From: Flavobacteriales bacterium
GTDB taxonomy: Bacteria > Bacteroidota > Bacteroidia > Flavobacteriales > UBA7430
DNA: 64,000 nt
Direction: 5' to 3'
Assembly (NCBI GenBank): GCA_022425195.1
Contig: JAKMFX010000011.1
Coordinates: 54,075 to 118,074, forward strand
Position numbers and translations under genes: made by a program. Shown piece by piece: positions 16,708 through 24,936 of the stretch (within the stretch, counting starts at the first letter, position 1; every line of letters begins with the position of its first letter). The notes beneath the pieces were generated by a model. The model worked only from the letters and a program-made list of their open reading frames with translations. It did no database searches and was not told the DNA's origin.

Positions 16708-17229
16708 TTAAATGGATGTTGTAGAACTATCATTACTCCATTTTCCTTGAATTTTAAGCGTTTGTTCAATCACGTCACGTACACATCCTTCCCCACCTTT
16801 TTTTGGTGATATATAATCGGATAGATTTTTAATTTCGTTAGCGGCATTATCAGGGCAGGTGGGTAGCCCCACACTTTGCATGATTTGAAAGTCAGGAAGG
16901 TCATCACCCATGTATAGGATGTTTTCAAATGCCAAGTCATACATGTGCATGAGCTCATTTAGGGCTTCTACTTTTTGATGACAGCCTAAATACACATCGT
17001 GAACACCCAGGCGATTCATTCTTGTTTTTACCGCTGCCGAACTACCTCCACTGATTATGGCTACAACGAAACCTTGCTTGACGGCTAGCTGAAGGGCATA
17101 CCCATCTCTAGTATTCATCTTTCTCACCTGCTCGCCGTCAGGCATAAGTGTTACGGTTCCATCGGTTAAAACTCCATCACAATCGAAAATAAGAGCTTTG
17201 ATGTTTTTGAGTTTGATTTTATAATTCAT
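16708..17229 (-). CDS. kdsC: 3-deoxy-D-manno-octulosonate 8-phosphate phosphatase (HAD family)
   Basis: A 173-residue HAD phosphatase of the KdsC type, which removes phosphate from Kdo 8-phosphate before activation by KdsB in lipid A/LPS core synthesis. Motif I is FDCDGVLTDGTV with both nucleophile and acid Asp. ISGGSSAAVKTR is motif II, and MGDDLPDFQIM near residue 108 is the metal-binding motif. PTCPDNAANEI and GGEGCVRDVIE match the KdsC C-terminus. It overlaps the preceding DUF2520 gene by 11 bases. KdsD, the first enzyme of this pathway, is encoded about 28 kb away at 45 kb. Confidence 0.88.
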   Translation of the reverse strand: MNYKIKLKNIKALIFDCDGVLTDGTVTLMPDGEQVRKMNTRDGYALQLAVKQGFVVAIISGGSSAAVKTRMNRLGVHDVYLGCHQKVEALNELMHMYDLAFENILYMGDDLPDFQIMQSVGLPTCPDNAANEIKNLSDYISPKKGGEGCVRDVIEQTLKIQGKWSNDSSTTSI

Positions 17230-17998
17230 CGTTGTTTTTGAGGATTATGTTTTCGGACAACAATTTATAAATATCGTAATTTTTCCCTTTTGCCAAGTAG
17301 TTAAGGTGGCTGTCAATGACTTCTTTATCCTTACGGACCGCAGGACCGGTTTGAACATCTTTGGGCTTATAGCTTGAAACTTTAGATGCAGTTTCTTTAA
17401 TTAAGGGATGTAATATGTCCATGGGGATGTTTTCTTTTTGAAGTATTTCATCCGAAATCATATACATGTAGTTGCTAAAGTTACATGCAAAAACAGCTGC
17501 TACGTGTAGCACCTTTCTTTGATGTGAGTTGATGTTGTATACAATTGGACTCATTAAGGTCGCCAATCTCATTAATGTATTATAGTCTTCACTTTTAGAC
17601 GCCTCAATACAAAATGGAATGCCTTTGAAATTAAGCTTCTTCTTTTTGGAGAATGTTTGTAGCGGATAGAAAACCCCTCTTCTAGAATGTTTTATGACAT
17701 CTTGATCGATGGCGCCCGATGTATGTACAATAAGCTTATCTTTTAGGTTTAAGCTTGCAGCGACTTCTTCAATGACAGAATCTTTTACCGTGAGAATATA
17801 GAGGTCAGCATCAGGATTTAATTTTTCTATTTCCGTAGTATAATCACATTTTAGACGACGAGATAAGGAGCGAACTTCTTTCTCAGATCTGTTGTATACT
17901 TGAAGGATGTTTTGCTCTTTATTTTGAAGTTCTTTTGCCAAATGCCAAGCTACATTTCCGGCTCCAAGGATGACAATATTTAGCTTTAAGGTACTCAA
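17219..17998 (-). CDS. Rossmann-like / DUF2520 domain oxidoreductase-like protein
   Basis: A 259-residue protein with an N-terminal Rossmann nucleotide-binding fold (VILGAGNVAWHLAKEL at residues 9-24, a GxGxxA-type loop) and a C-terminal helical DUF2520 domain (VFACNFSNYMYMISDEIL near residue 165). It resembles F420/NADP-dependent oxidoreductases and pyrroline-5-carboxylate reductases in fold, but the family's reaction is unknown to me. It sits between ccmF and kdsC with tight spacing (6 bases before it, 11-base overlap after), so it is made together with cytochrome c maturation and Kdo synthesis proteins. No function is assigned. Confidence 0.85.
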   Translation of the reverse strand: MSTLKLNIVILGAGNVAWHLAKELQNKEQNILQVYNRSEKEVRSLSRRLKCDYTTEIEKLNPDADLYILTVKDSVIEEVAASLNLKDKLIVHTSGAIDQDVIKHSRRGVFYPLQTFSKKKKLNFKGIPFCIEASKSEDYNTLMRLATLMSPIVYNINSHQRKVLHVAAVFACNFSNYMYMISDEILQKENIPMDILHPLIKETASKVSSYKPKDVQTGPAVRKDKEVIDSHLNYLAKGKNYDIYKLLSENIILKNNDEL

Positions 17999-18004
17999 AA
18001 TGTT

Positions 18005-20413
18005 TTATTTTTTAGTTTGTTTAAATAAATGAAGCATGGCAATGAAGGTACCAACTGCCATGAGAATTACTCCAATCCACAACAGGTTTATGTAGGGGAA
18101 TATGATCGCCTTCATGACGATGAATGGTTTTTCATTGTCTAGGTGTTCATAGGCCTTGATTTGTATACTTCCCGCCTCAGGGTTAACCTCGCTAAAAACG
18201 AATTTGTATTTTAAAGGGCCGTCTTCTAGATATCCAGCAAATGACTGTGCTACATTGTTTTTTACTGCATATATGGTTTCTGTTTTTGAGAATTCTCCTT
18301 GCATGTTTTGCATCTTAAGTTTTGCAATTAACATCACATCTAAAGCCTTTTCACTTTCAAGGTTGGTGTTTGCATTCACCAGTAAACTGTCAAGATAGAG
18401 GAAGTGTTTGCTGTAGATTACGGAGTCTCCTTGTTTAATATTGATAAGGCTTTCTTGGTGATAAGGGTCATTTTCATCATGTTCGTCAACATCAGCGTAG
18501 GTGAGGTGAGAGTAGACGTCGTAGAGTAGAAAATGTTTAGTGGAGGGTTCTGCCACATTACCCATGATTTCATTCAGTTGTATGAATGGGTTCAGGGTGA
18601 ACTGATATTCAAACTTACCATCTTCTTTCAGGTTAAAATACTCCACCTCATAGGTTTTGTTGATGCCGATGAGCGTATCCGATTTGTAGAGTACAAAGTA
18701 GGTTCCCATGGCAGTGGTGTCTCCTTTTTCGAGTAAAATATTCTCGTTACTCGGAAAGTCTTTCGCGATAAAACCTTCATTGCTAGAGATGACATTTTTG
18801 TTGGCATTACTCAGTAGAGCTCCCATAATAACAAGCGCAAAGCCTATGTGAGCGATTGATGAACCCGATAAATTCCAATTCCCTTGGAGTATTTTTCGCC
18901 AGTAAAAGAAGTTTGACAAGGCCGCAAAGATGGTCGCCCAAAGAAGAATGAGGTATACTGGATCCCACATTCGAACCGTAAAAGCAATGACAAATGTGAG
19001 TGCTATTGATGAAATGAGGCTCGAAGTGATTTGTTTGAATATTTTTTTCAAATCTGATTTCCCGTAACTCAAGTACTGGGTAATACCAATTAACGCGATG
19101 ATAATGATTGCGATAGGGGCTTGCCAAGAGTTGTATAAGTCAATGGCATCAATAGGAGGAGCCATTTGTGTTCCAAGGACCTTGTTAATGACAGGTAAGG
19201 AGGTGAACCAGGTAATTTGAAATGCAGAAATGAATAATACCATAGACCCAATGAACATCCAAAATTCTCGTGAACTCGAATCTTCCTCTTTTTTGACATG
19301 TGGTATTTTTTTGAATCTAATGGCCAAGATGAAAATAGAGAAAATGACGAAACTGATGAGGTAGATTAGCAGTTGATAGTCCAAACCTCCTGCAAAGGCA
19401 TGTACAGAGGTATCGCCCAAGATACCACTTCTCGTTAGGTAAGAAGAGTAAATGACGAGTAAGAACGACAGAATCGTCAAGATAAATGTTGACCTCAAAG
19501 CGGTCTTTTTGGCTCTGTAAACAAGCATTAAATGAGCCGCAGCCACCAGTATGATCCAGGGTACCAATGAAGAGTTCTCAACCGGGTCCCAGGCCCAAAA
19601 ACCTCCAAAAGAAAGAGACTCATAAGCCCAAGCCCCACCCATTAAAATCCCTGTACCCAAAACCATGATGGCCGCATAGGTCCAGGGGAGTGCTTCTTGA
19701 ACCCATCCTGAAAAATTCTTTTTCCACAGCGCAGCAATCGCATAACAAAAAGGAATCATGGTTAAAGAAAAGCCTAAGAAAAGTACGGGAGGGTGAATCA
19801 CCATCCAGTAGTTTTGCAATAGAGGGTTTAAACCTCTTCCGTCCAGGAACTGAGGGACTACTTCCAGGTAGTTGGGCATCTTGGTCCAGGGCAAGCCAAT
19901 ATTTTCCTCTAGATTACGAACCAAAATAAATGGGCTGGTACCAATTTTTATTCCAAACAAATAGCCACCGATGATCATGGAACTAAGAAATGCTTGAATG
20001 GAAGCAACGATAGTAAGAACAGGGGCTTCCCAGTTTTTGGCTTTTCTCATGAGTACTACCCCTAAAATAAGATTCCAAAAAATCCATAGTAAGAAACTAC
20101 CTTCTTGACCTTCCCAGAAGCAAGAAATCATATAATGTGTAGGAAGTGATAGAGAGGAGTGCTGCCAAACGTATTGGTATTCAAAATAGTGATTGTATAT
20201 CATGGTGAACATGCATACGATAATCCCGATGATGGACAAGCCATGTATGTAAAATGTACCCCGAGCTAGTGGCGTCCATTCATTCTTCGAGGTTTCACTT
20301 TTGGAAGCTTTGTAAAAAGAGAATGCAGAGAGTAAAGCGGCAACAAAAGCAATGCTGATAAAAGCTTGCCCAATGGTTCCAACGAGGGTGTGTTCTCCAA
20401 TGTATTCTATCAT
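18005..20413 (-). CDS. ccmF: Cytochrome c maturation haem lyase subunit CcmF
   Basis: An 802-residue multi-spanning inner-membrane protein. It attaches haem from CcmE to the CxxCH motif of apocytochrome c on the periplasmic side. The haem-handling WWD domain is visible near residues 262-285 as WAYESLSFGGFWAWDPVENS, with nearby histidines in WMVIHPPVLFLGFSL. At least a dozen hydrophobic segments precede a soluble periplasmic region (about residues 560-760) and a final C-terminal helix. It is longer than E. coli CcmF (about 650), as in other Bacteroidota. Its ATG overlaps the ccmE stop by 4 bases. Confidence 0.92.
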   Translation of the reverse strand: MIEYIGEHTLVGTIGQAFISIAFVAALLSAFSFYKASKSETSKNEWTPLARGTFYIHGLSIIGIIVCMFTMIYNHYFEYQYVWQHSSLSLPTHYMISCFWEGQEGSFLLWIFWNLILGVVLMRKAKNWEAPVLTIVASIQAFLSSMIIGGYLFGIKIGTSPFILVRNLEENIGLPWTKMPNYLEVVPQFLDGRGLNPLLQNYWMVIHPPVLFLGFSLTMIPFCYAIAALWKKNFSGWVQEALPWTYAAIMVLGTGILMGGAWAYESLSFGGFWAWDPVENSSLVPWIILVAAAHLMLVYRAKKTALRSTFILTILSFLLVIYSSYLTRSGILGDTSVHAFAGGLDYQLLIYLISFVIFSIFILAIRFKKIPHVKKEEDSSSREFWMFIGSMVLFISAFQITWFTSLPVINKVLGTQMAPPIDAIDLYNSWQAPIAIIIIALIGITQYLSYGKSDLKKIFKQITSSLISSIALTFVIAFTVRMWDPVYLILLWATIFAALSNFFYWRKILQGNWNLSGSSIAHIGFALVIMGALLSNANKNVISSNEGFIAKDFPSNENILLEKGDTTAMGTYFVLYKSDTLIGINKTYEVEYFNLKEDGKFEYQFTLNPFIQLNEIMGNVAEPSTKHFLLYDVYSHLTYADVDEHDENDPYHQESLINIKQGDSVIYSKHFLYLDSLLVNANTNLESEKALDVMLIAKLKMQNMQGEFSKTETIYAVKNNVAQSFAGYLEDGPLKYKFVFSEVNPEAGSIQIKAYEHLDNEKPFIVMKAIIFPYINLLWIGVILMAVGTFIAMLHLFKQTKK

Positions 20414-20814
20414 AGTTGAGGAAGTGTAAGTGTATCTTGTTCAATAGATTGTTGCTCATTGTATTTTGATGGACATTTCATCAGTATCGTGCGGGCTGTA
20501 AAACCTGAATCGGTTGCAAAACCGGTCATTGTAATTTTTTCGGACCGCTCAAAATCTTGGGGTTTTGAGTCGTAATAGTAAACTTTTCGTTCGTTCTGAA
20601 GTGAGTCAGACGCATAGAAGGTCAGTACATTTAAGCGTGGCTCAAAAAGAATTTCTTTGTCTTTGTTGAGCGCTCCAATGACGGTAAACTCTTTCCCCAT
20701 TTGTTTTTCCGCATCGGTAAAGGTAATGTAGGTACTTGCGTTGTAGGTCAGAGAAACGATGACGCCAATGATAACTGCAACAAGTAAGATCAAGATGATT
20801 TCCGTTTTTTTCAT
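20410..20814 (-). CDS. ccmE: Cytochrome c maturation haem chaperone CcmE, CxxxY type
   Basis: A 134-residue periplasmic haem chaperone anchored by one N-terminal helix (about residues 5-25). The OB-fold core contains YITFTDAEKQMGKEFTVIG. In E. coli CcmE haem binds covalently to the histidine of HxxxY. Here the equivalent segment reads LMKCPSKYNE, so the ligand position is Cys in a CxxxY motif. Such variants are known in archaea and some sulfate reducers. The codon was checked in the DNA (TGT). The gene lies between ccmD and ccmF with almost no spacing, so its role in the Ccm system is firm. The haem-linkage chemistry is inference. Confidence 0.9.
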   Translation of the reverse strand: MKKTEIILILLVAVIIGVIVSLTYNASTYITFTDAEKQMGKEFTVIGALNKDKEILFEPRLNVLTFYASDSLQNERKVYYYDSKPQDFERSEKITMTGFATDSGFTARTILMKCPSKYNEQQSIEQDTLTLPQL

Positions 20815-20815
20815 T

Positions 20816-21013
20816 CTATTCTTCGAGCTTTTTAACTCTTTGGTCTATTCCGAATAAGTAAATGGCCAAACCGATAAAGATTACGGCAATCACTGCAACA
20901 ACAACGTATATTTTTCCATTTGATCGCATGACATCTGCCATTTCAACTGCCTGAGCAGAGGCTGAGTTCATGAAAAACATGCAACAAAAGATTGAACCGA
21001 GTAAGGACTTCAT
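20816..21013 (-). CDS. ccmD: CcmD-like small membrane protein
   Basis: A 65-residue protein with an N-terminal signal-like hydrophobic stretch ending at ASAQA, a short region EMADVMRSNGKIYVVV, one strong transmembrane helix (about residues 34-53) and a charged tail RVKKLEE. In system I maturation CcmD is a tiny membrane protein that helps release holo-CcmE from the CcmABC complex. The size, topology and place between ccmC (3 bases) and ccmE (1 base) fit. Sequence similarity to proteobacterial CcmD is weak, so the assignment rests mainly on context. Confidence 0.8.
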   Translation of the reverse strand: MKSLLGSIFCCMFFMNSASAQAVEMADVMRSNGKIYVVVAVIAVIFIGLAIYLFGIDQRVKKLEE

Positions 21014-21016
21014 TTT

Positions 21017-21679
21017 TTAGCTATTTTCTTTGTTAATTTCAAGTGTTTTGATGCGATATCGCAACTGTGCTACCCATACGCCTATCAATATCCAGCCGAT
21101 AACGGCGGGGTAGAAGACCATACGCATATTGCTGTTTAAATCGTAATTGCCGAATGCCGGATTTCCTCCGTTACCTGGGTGAAGACTGTCTGTCATTCGC
21201 GGAAGGATTCCAATAAATACAATCATCATAACAAAAGCAAGGATGTTGTAAATGGCACTTACACGCGCTCGGCTGTCTTCATTTTCGATACTATTTCTGA
21301 GGATGAAGTAGGCGAGATAAATGAGCATGGTAACTGCTGTTCCGTTTAGTTTTGGGTCATTTACCCAAAAAGTTCCCCAGGTAAATTGAGCCCACACCAT
21401 TCCAGTCAATAGGCCCAGTAAACCCATAAACATTCCTGTAGAGGCGAAGGCCTCCGCTTTTGTATCCTTAGTTTTGTCAAAACCATTGAGGAATCGAATG
21501 CTTTGAATCATTGAAAATAACATCAAAAAAATCATACTGAACCACATGGTAACGTGGAAGTATAAGTTTCGAATGGTTTCGTTAAGAATGTTTAGCTGAG
21601 GAACGGGGAACAGTAAGCCACCAATGATGCTGTATAAAATCAGTAAGATTCCGAGAATTTTCCACCATTTTGATTGCAT
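21017..21679 (-). CDS. ccmC: Cytochrome c maturation haem-handling protein CcmC
   Basis: A 220-residue inner-membrane protein with six hydrophobic segments. It loads haem onto CcmE. The WWD-type loop is present as AQFTWGTFWVNDPKLNG near residue 121, flanked by histidines in LYFHVTMWFS (near residue 42) and DSLHPGN (near residue 167) that would be axial haem ligands. Length and topology fit CcmC rather than the longer CcmF/CcsA forms. It starts 15 bases after ccmB. Confidence 0.9.
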   Translation of the reverse strand: MQSKWWKILGILLILYSIIGGLLFPVPQLNILNETIRNLYFHVTMWFSMIFLMLFSMIQSIRFLNGFDKTKDTKAEAFASTGMFMGLLGLLTGMVWAQFTWGTFWVNDPKLNGTAVTMLIYLAYFILRNSIENEDSRARVSAIYNILAFVMMIVFIGILPRMTDSLHPGNGGNPAFGNYDLNSNMRMVFYPAVIGWILIGVWVAQLRYRIKTLEINKENS

Positions 21680-21694
21680 CGAAAAAAGCTTTTT

Positions 21695-22351
21695 TTAGTC
21701 CCGCCAAAGGTACGGAAATAATAGGTAAGAGAGTAAAACACTAGCAATATTTAATAATGCCAAAAACAACAATTGATTCCCAGCGATGAAAAGGTTGTTT
21801 TCACTCAAACAAATTTGAGAGGTTTGTATGAGGTTTAGGAGCAAAGGAAAAAGCAAGGGCATGCTTAATACCGCCATTAAACCTGCATTATTGTTTGTTT
21901 TGGAAGCGATGGCAGAAACGAGAGTAAGTACTGAAGCGAGTGCCGAACTTCCCAAGATGACACAAAGAATGAAAGAAATGTTTGCAGTGATCGGGTTGCC
22001 TAAAAAAAGACTGTAGACGAGGTAACTTGCCAGGGTTAAGAAAATCAATAGACCACTATTGAAAAGTGTTTTGGCAAGAATGATGGCCCTAGGATTGGCA
22101 AGTGTGTAAAAAAATAAAGCTTGTTCGTTGAGCTCTTTTTTAAAGCTTTGTAGACAAGCGTTCATGGCCGCGAACAGTACAATAATCCAAAATAAAGCGA
22201 CCCATGCATGTTTGTCTATAACGCCTTCAAAGCTTAAGTAGGCTACATAGCTTGTGCTAAGTACATAAAGAAGCATGCTGTACAAAGCATTGCGTTCTCG
22301 ACCGTTCAATCGAATGTCTTTTAGTACCAATTCTTTAACCTGATAAAACAT
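21695..22351 (-). CDS. ccmB: Cytochrome c maturation ABC exporter membrane protein CcmB
   Basis: A 218-residue protein with six hydrophobic helices, the membrane half of the CcmAB transporter that powers release of haem-loaded CcmE. The N-terminal VKELVLKDIRLNGRERNALYSMLLYV is typical of CcmB (DLRLEWR-like region before the first helix). The ATG at 22351 was chosen. The longer frame to 22429 would start upstream of the -7 box at 22356-22363. The ATPase CcmA is not encoded beside it or elsewhere in this window. It is the first gene of a nine-gene operon ending with maf. Confidence 0.9.
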   Translation of the reverse strand: MFYQVKELVLKDIRLNGRERNALYSMLLYVLSTSYVAYLSFEGVIDKHAWVALFWIIVLFAAMNACLQSFKKELNEQALFFYTLANPRAIILAKTLFNSGLLIFLTLASYLVYSLFLGNPITANISFILCVILGSSALASVLTLVSAIASKTNNNAGLMAVLSMPLLFPLLLNLIQTSQICLSENNLFIAGNQLLFLALLNIASVLLSYLLFPYLWRD

Positions 22352-22355
22352 AATG

Positions 22356-22363
22356 CAAATATA
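22356..22363 (-). promoter_or_regulatory. -7 box TATATTTG, four bases before the ccmB ATG (leaderless operon)
   Basis: TATATTTG on the minus strand is followed by CATT and then ATG at 22351. This would make the ccmB-to-maf transcript leaderless. No -33 TTTG at usual spacing. Confidence 0.6.
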
Positions 22364-22472
22364 GGCTTTTATCAAATTAGACTTCTCCGAAATTCTCAGG
22401 ATATTTATCTTGTTTAACAATGAACTCACGGATTGAGTGGTTTTTACTTGTATATATCAGATGTGTATTGAT

Positions 22473-22480
22473 TATCTTTG
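22473..22480 (+). promoter_or_regulatory. -7 box TATCTTTG of the TonB-receptor operon
   Basis: Exact consensus, 17 bases before the ATG at 22498, with TTG 22 bases upstream as a candidate -33 element. Confidence 0.6.
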
Positions 22481-22497
22481 CACGAAATGCATATGAC

Positions 22498-24927
22498 ATG
22501 AGAAAACACCTTTTTTTCCTCCTTATTCTTCCCTGTTTAACCTGGGCACAAACTTACACGATGGAGAAGGATAAAGGTCGCGGTGCTGTTGTGGGATTGG
22601 TGTTGGATTCGGTGACTCTAAAACCATTATCCTATGCATCGATTAGTCTACTTGATGTAGAAACAAGTTCACAGTTGATGGGGACTATTTGTGATCAAAA
22701 GGGTGTCTTTAAACTGCAAAATGTGCCCAAAGGCTCATATGAGCTATTAATTGAGTTTATGGGCTACAGTCCTATGCTTCGAGAAGGGTTAGAACTTTTT
22801 CATGAAAAGGAGTATACAGATCTAGGGTCTTTGTTGCTTAATAAGTTTGTTGAAGAGCTTCAAGAGGTTGAGCTGTTGGAGAGAAATACATATGTGGTTC
22901 AAGAAATTGATAAAAAGGTTTTTAACGTAGGTCAGGATGAGGCCAATTCATCTGGTACTGCACTTAACTTGATGCAGAACCTTCCATCTGTTGATGTTGA
23001 TGTAGATGGAAATGTGAGTTTACGAGGGTCGGATCAAGTTCGACTTTTTGTCGACGGGAAATCTTCATTGCAAAGTGCTTCAGATTTGTTGGAAAATCTA
23101 CCATCATCCATGATTGAATCCGTTGAATTAATCACAAATCCTTCCGTAAAGTACAGTCCAGAGGGCATGTCAGGTATTATTAATATTGTCTTAAAGAAAA
23201 GCCGTAAGCGTGGATTTAATGGCAGTACTTCATTGACCTATGGACATCCCAACCGAACCAATTTTTCGACACTCATCAATCGTCGCTCTGAAAAAGTGAA
23301 TATATATTCCTCATATAGCTTCATGGATCGCGAGGGGGCCTTCACATCCAAAAGTGAAAAACACACTTATTTTTCTGAGGATATTTTTCATTTAAGTCAA
23401 GACAAGAGTGGTGTAAATCATCGTAAATCTCATACTTTTAAAGCAGGCCTAGAATACAATCCCAGTCCAGAGAATTATTTCACTTTAGAAGGAAAATATA
23501 CGCCTTCAGAACGACTTAATAAAGATACAGTACACTATAATCAAACAAATTTTAGTGGTTTTAATGCTTACGATAGACTAACAGATTCAGAGTCTAGTAA
23601 TGGAGCATGGGAGCTCAGTTTTGGTGCCAAAAAAGAGTGGTCTTATGGTTTGATATGCGATATGTACTTGAGCCAATCCTCACAAACGATTGATAAATCA
23701 GACCTATATACTGAAACGATACTCAGTCAAAATGATATGCTCGGCATTTATCCTATATATGATCAGCTTTCTAACGATAGGGTTGATGATAAGCTGGAGG
23801 CGAAATTGGACTTTACTCTGGGGGATAAGGATGAAGGATTTTGGGAGTGGGGTTTGAGTTACCGTGATCGTAAAATGGATCAAGATCAATTTTCGGAATT
23901 AAATTCAACGTATCTAGATGGCAAACCACTTGACAATCGTTTTGTCTTTGAAGATGAAGTTTATTCTGCATATGTTAATCATTCAAGAGCTTTTGGCCTG
24001 TGGTCATTTCAAGGAGGTCTTAGGACAGAACAGATGACAACCAGTTCATGTCTTGATCAAACAAATTCTGTTTACACCACCACTTACACGAAGTTTTACC
24101 CCAGTGCATTTTTCACTTATTCGCTCGATGATTTGTCATCGATACAAGCGAGTTATTCTCGTCGAGTTAACCGCCCCCGATTTAAGGCCTTAAATCCCTT
24201 TCCTAAGTATTCTGATCCCTATAATTTGAGAATGGGAAACCCATTTTTAAAGCCAGAATACATAAACTCTTATGAGTTGGGATATCAGAAATACAGTGAT
24301 GGAATGAGTTTTACCGCGTCTGTGTTTGCAAAAGACATTCATGACAAACAGCGACGATACATTGCGGTAGATTCAAATAATGTATCACGTGTGACCTATC
24401 AAAATTTAAAGGGGACTTTAAATGTGGGGCTTGAATTTCTTTGGTCTAAAAAAATAACATCTAGATTTAACTTTAGGGTAAGCTCATCCATTTACCATTC
24501 TAAAATGGATGCTTCAAATTTGACAAGAACCTATCAGGAGTCTGCGATAAAAATGAGATCTAGCTTTAATGCTTCCTGGAATAAAATGGGACATAAGTTC
24601 CAGGTTTCTGGATGGGTTCGTCCGGGGGGACAAGTAGGCCAGGGAAAGATGAAAACGATGTTCAACACCGATTTGGTGTATGCTAAGAATATTTTTTCTG
24701 ATCAGGGGAAATTGACGATAAAGCTCAGTGATGTCTTTAACACGAGTGGCTTTGCAATTGACACTTTCGGAGAAAATTTTGATCAATCGTTCAGCTATAA
24801 ACGACGCTCTCGAGTGCTCAGTCTGAGTTTAAGTTGTAACTTTGGTAACCATAATGAAAATCGTTCGTCGTCAAAAAGAAGAGGTAGTTACAGCAGCCCT
24901 CGTGATAGCGAAGGAGGATTTTTTTAA
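22498..24927 (+). CDS. Outer membrane beta-barrel protein, TonB-dependent receptor-like (OMP_b-brl_3 type)
   Basis: An 809-residue outer membrane protein. A signal peptide runs to about residue 18 (LPCLTWAQ). A carboxypeptidase regulatory-like domain covers about 28-110 (GLVLDSVTLKPLSYASISLL). A plug domain covers about 130-230, with LMQNLPSVDVDVDGNVSLRG and RLFVDGK, and the rest is a large beta-barrel ending in an aromatic-rich strand region. The combination matches receptors with the outer membrane protein beta-barrel family 3 domain. The substrate is unknown. It is followed after 9 bases by a second receptor and then a DUF4249 lipoprotein. The ATG at 22498 gives the intact signal peptide and lies after the promoter. 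Confidence 0.88.
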   Translation: MRKHLFFLLILPCLTWAQTYTMEKDKGRGAVVGLVLDSVTLKPLSYASISLLDVETSSQLMGTICDQKGVFKLQNVPKGSYELLIEFMGYSPMLREGLELFHEKEYTDLGSLLLNKFVEELQEVELLERNTYVVQEIDKKVFNVGQDEANSSGTALNLMQNLPSVDVDVDGNVSLRGSDQVRLFVDGKSSLQSASDLLENLPSSMIESVELITNPSVKYSPEGMSGIINIVLKKSRKRGFNGSTSLTYGHPNRTNFSTLINRRSEKVNIYSSYSFMDREGAFTSKSEKHTYFSEDIFHLSQDKSGVNHRKSHTFKAGLEYNPSPENYFTLEGKYTPSERLNKDTVHYNQTNFSGFNAYDRLTDSESSNGAWELSFGAKKEWSYGLICDMYLSQSSQTIDKSDLYTETILSQNDMLGIYPIYDQLSNDRVDDKLEAKLDFTLGDKDEGFWEWGLSYRDRKMDQDQFSELNSTYLDGKPLDNRFVFEDEVYSAYVNHSRAFGLWSFQGGLRTEQMTTSSCLDQTNSVYTTTYTKFYPSAFFTYSLDDLSSIQASYSRRVNRPRFKALNPFPKYSDPYNLRMGNPFLKPEYINSYELGYQKYSDGMSFTASVFAKDIHDKQRRYIAVDSNNVSRVTYQNLKGTLNVGLEFLWSKKITSRFNFRVSSSIYHSKMDASNLTRTYQESAIKMRSSFNASWNKMGHKFQVSGWVRPGGQVGQGKMKTMFNTDLVYAKNIFSDQGKLTIKLSDVFNTSGFAIDTFGENFDQSFSYKRRSRVLSLSLSCNFGNHNENRSSSKRRGSYSSPRDSEGGFF

Positions 24928-24936
24928 CACATATTC

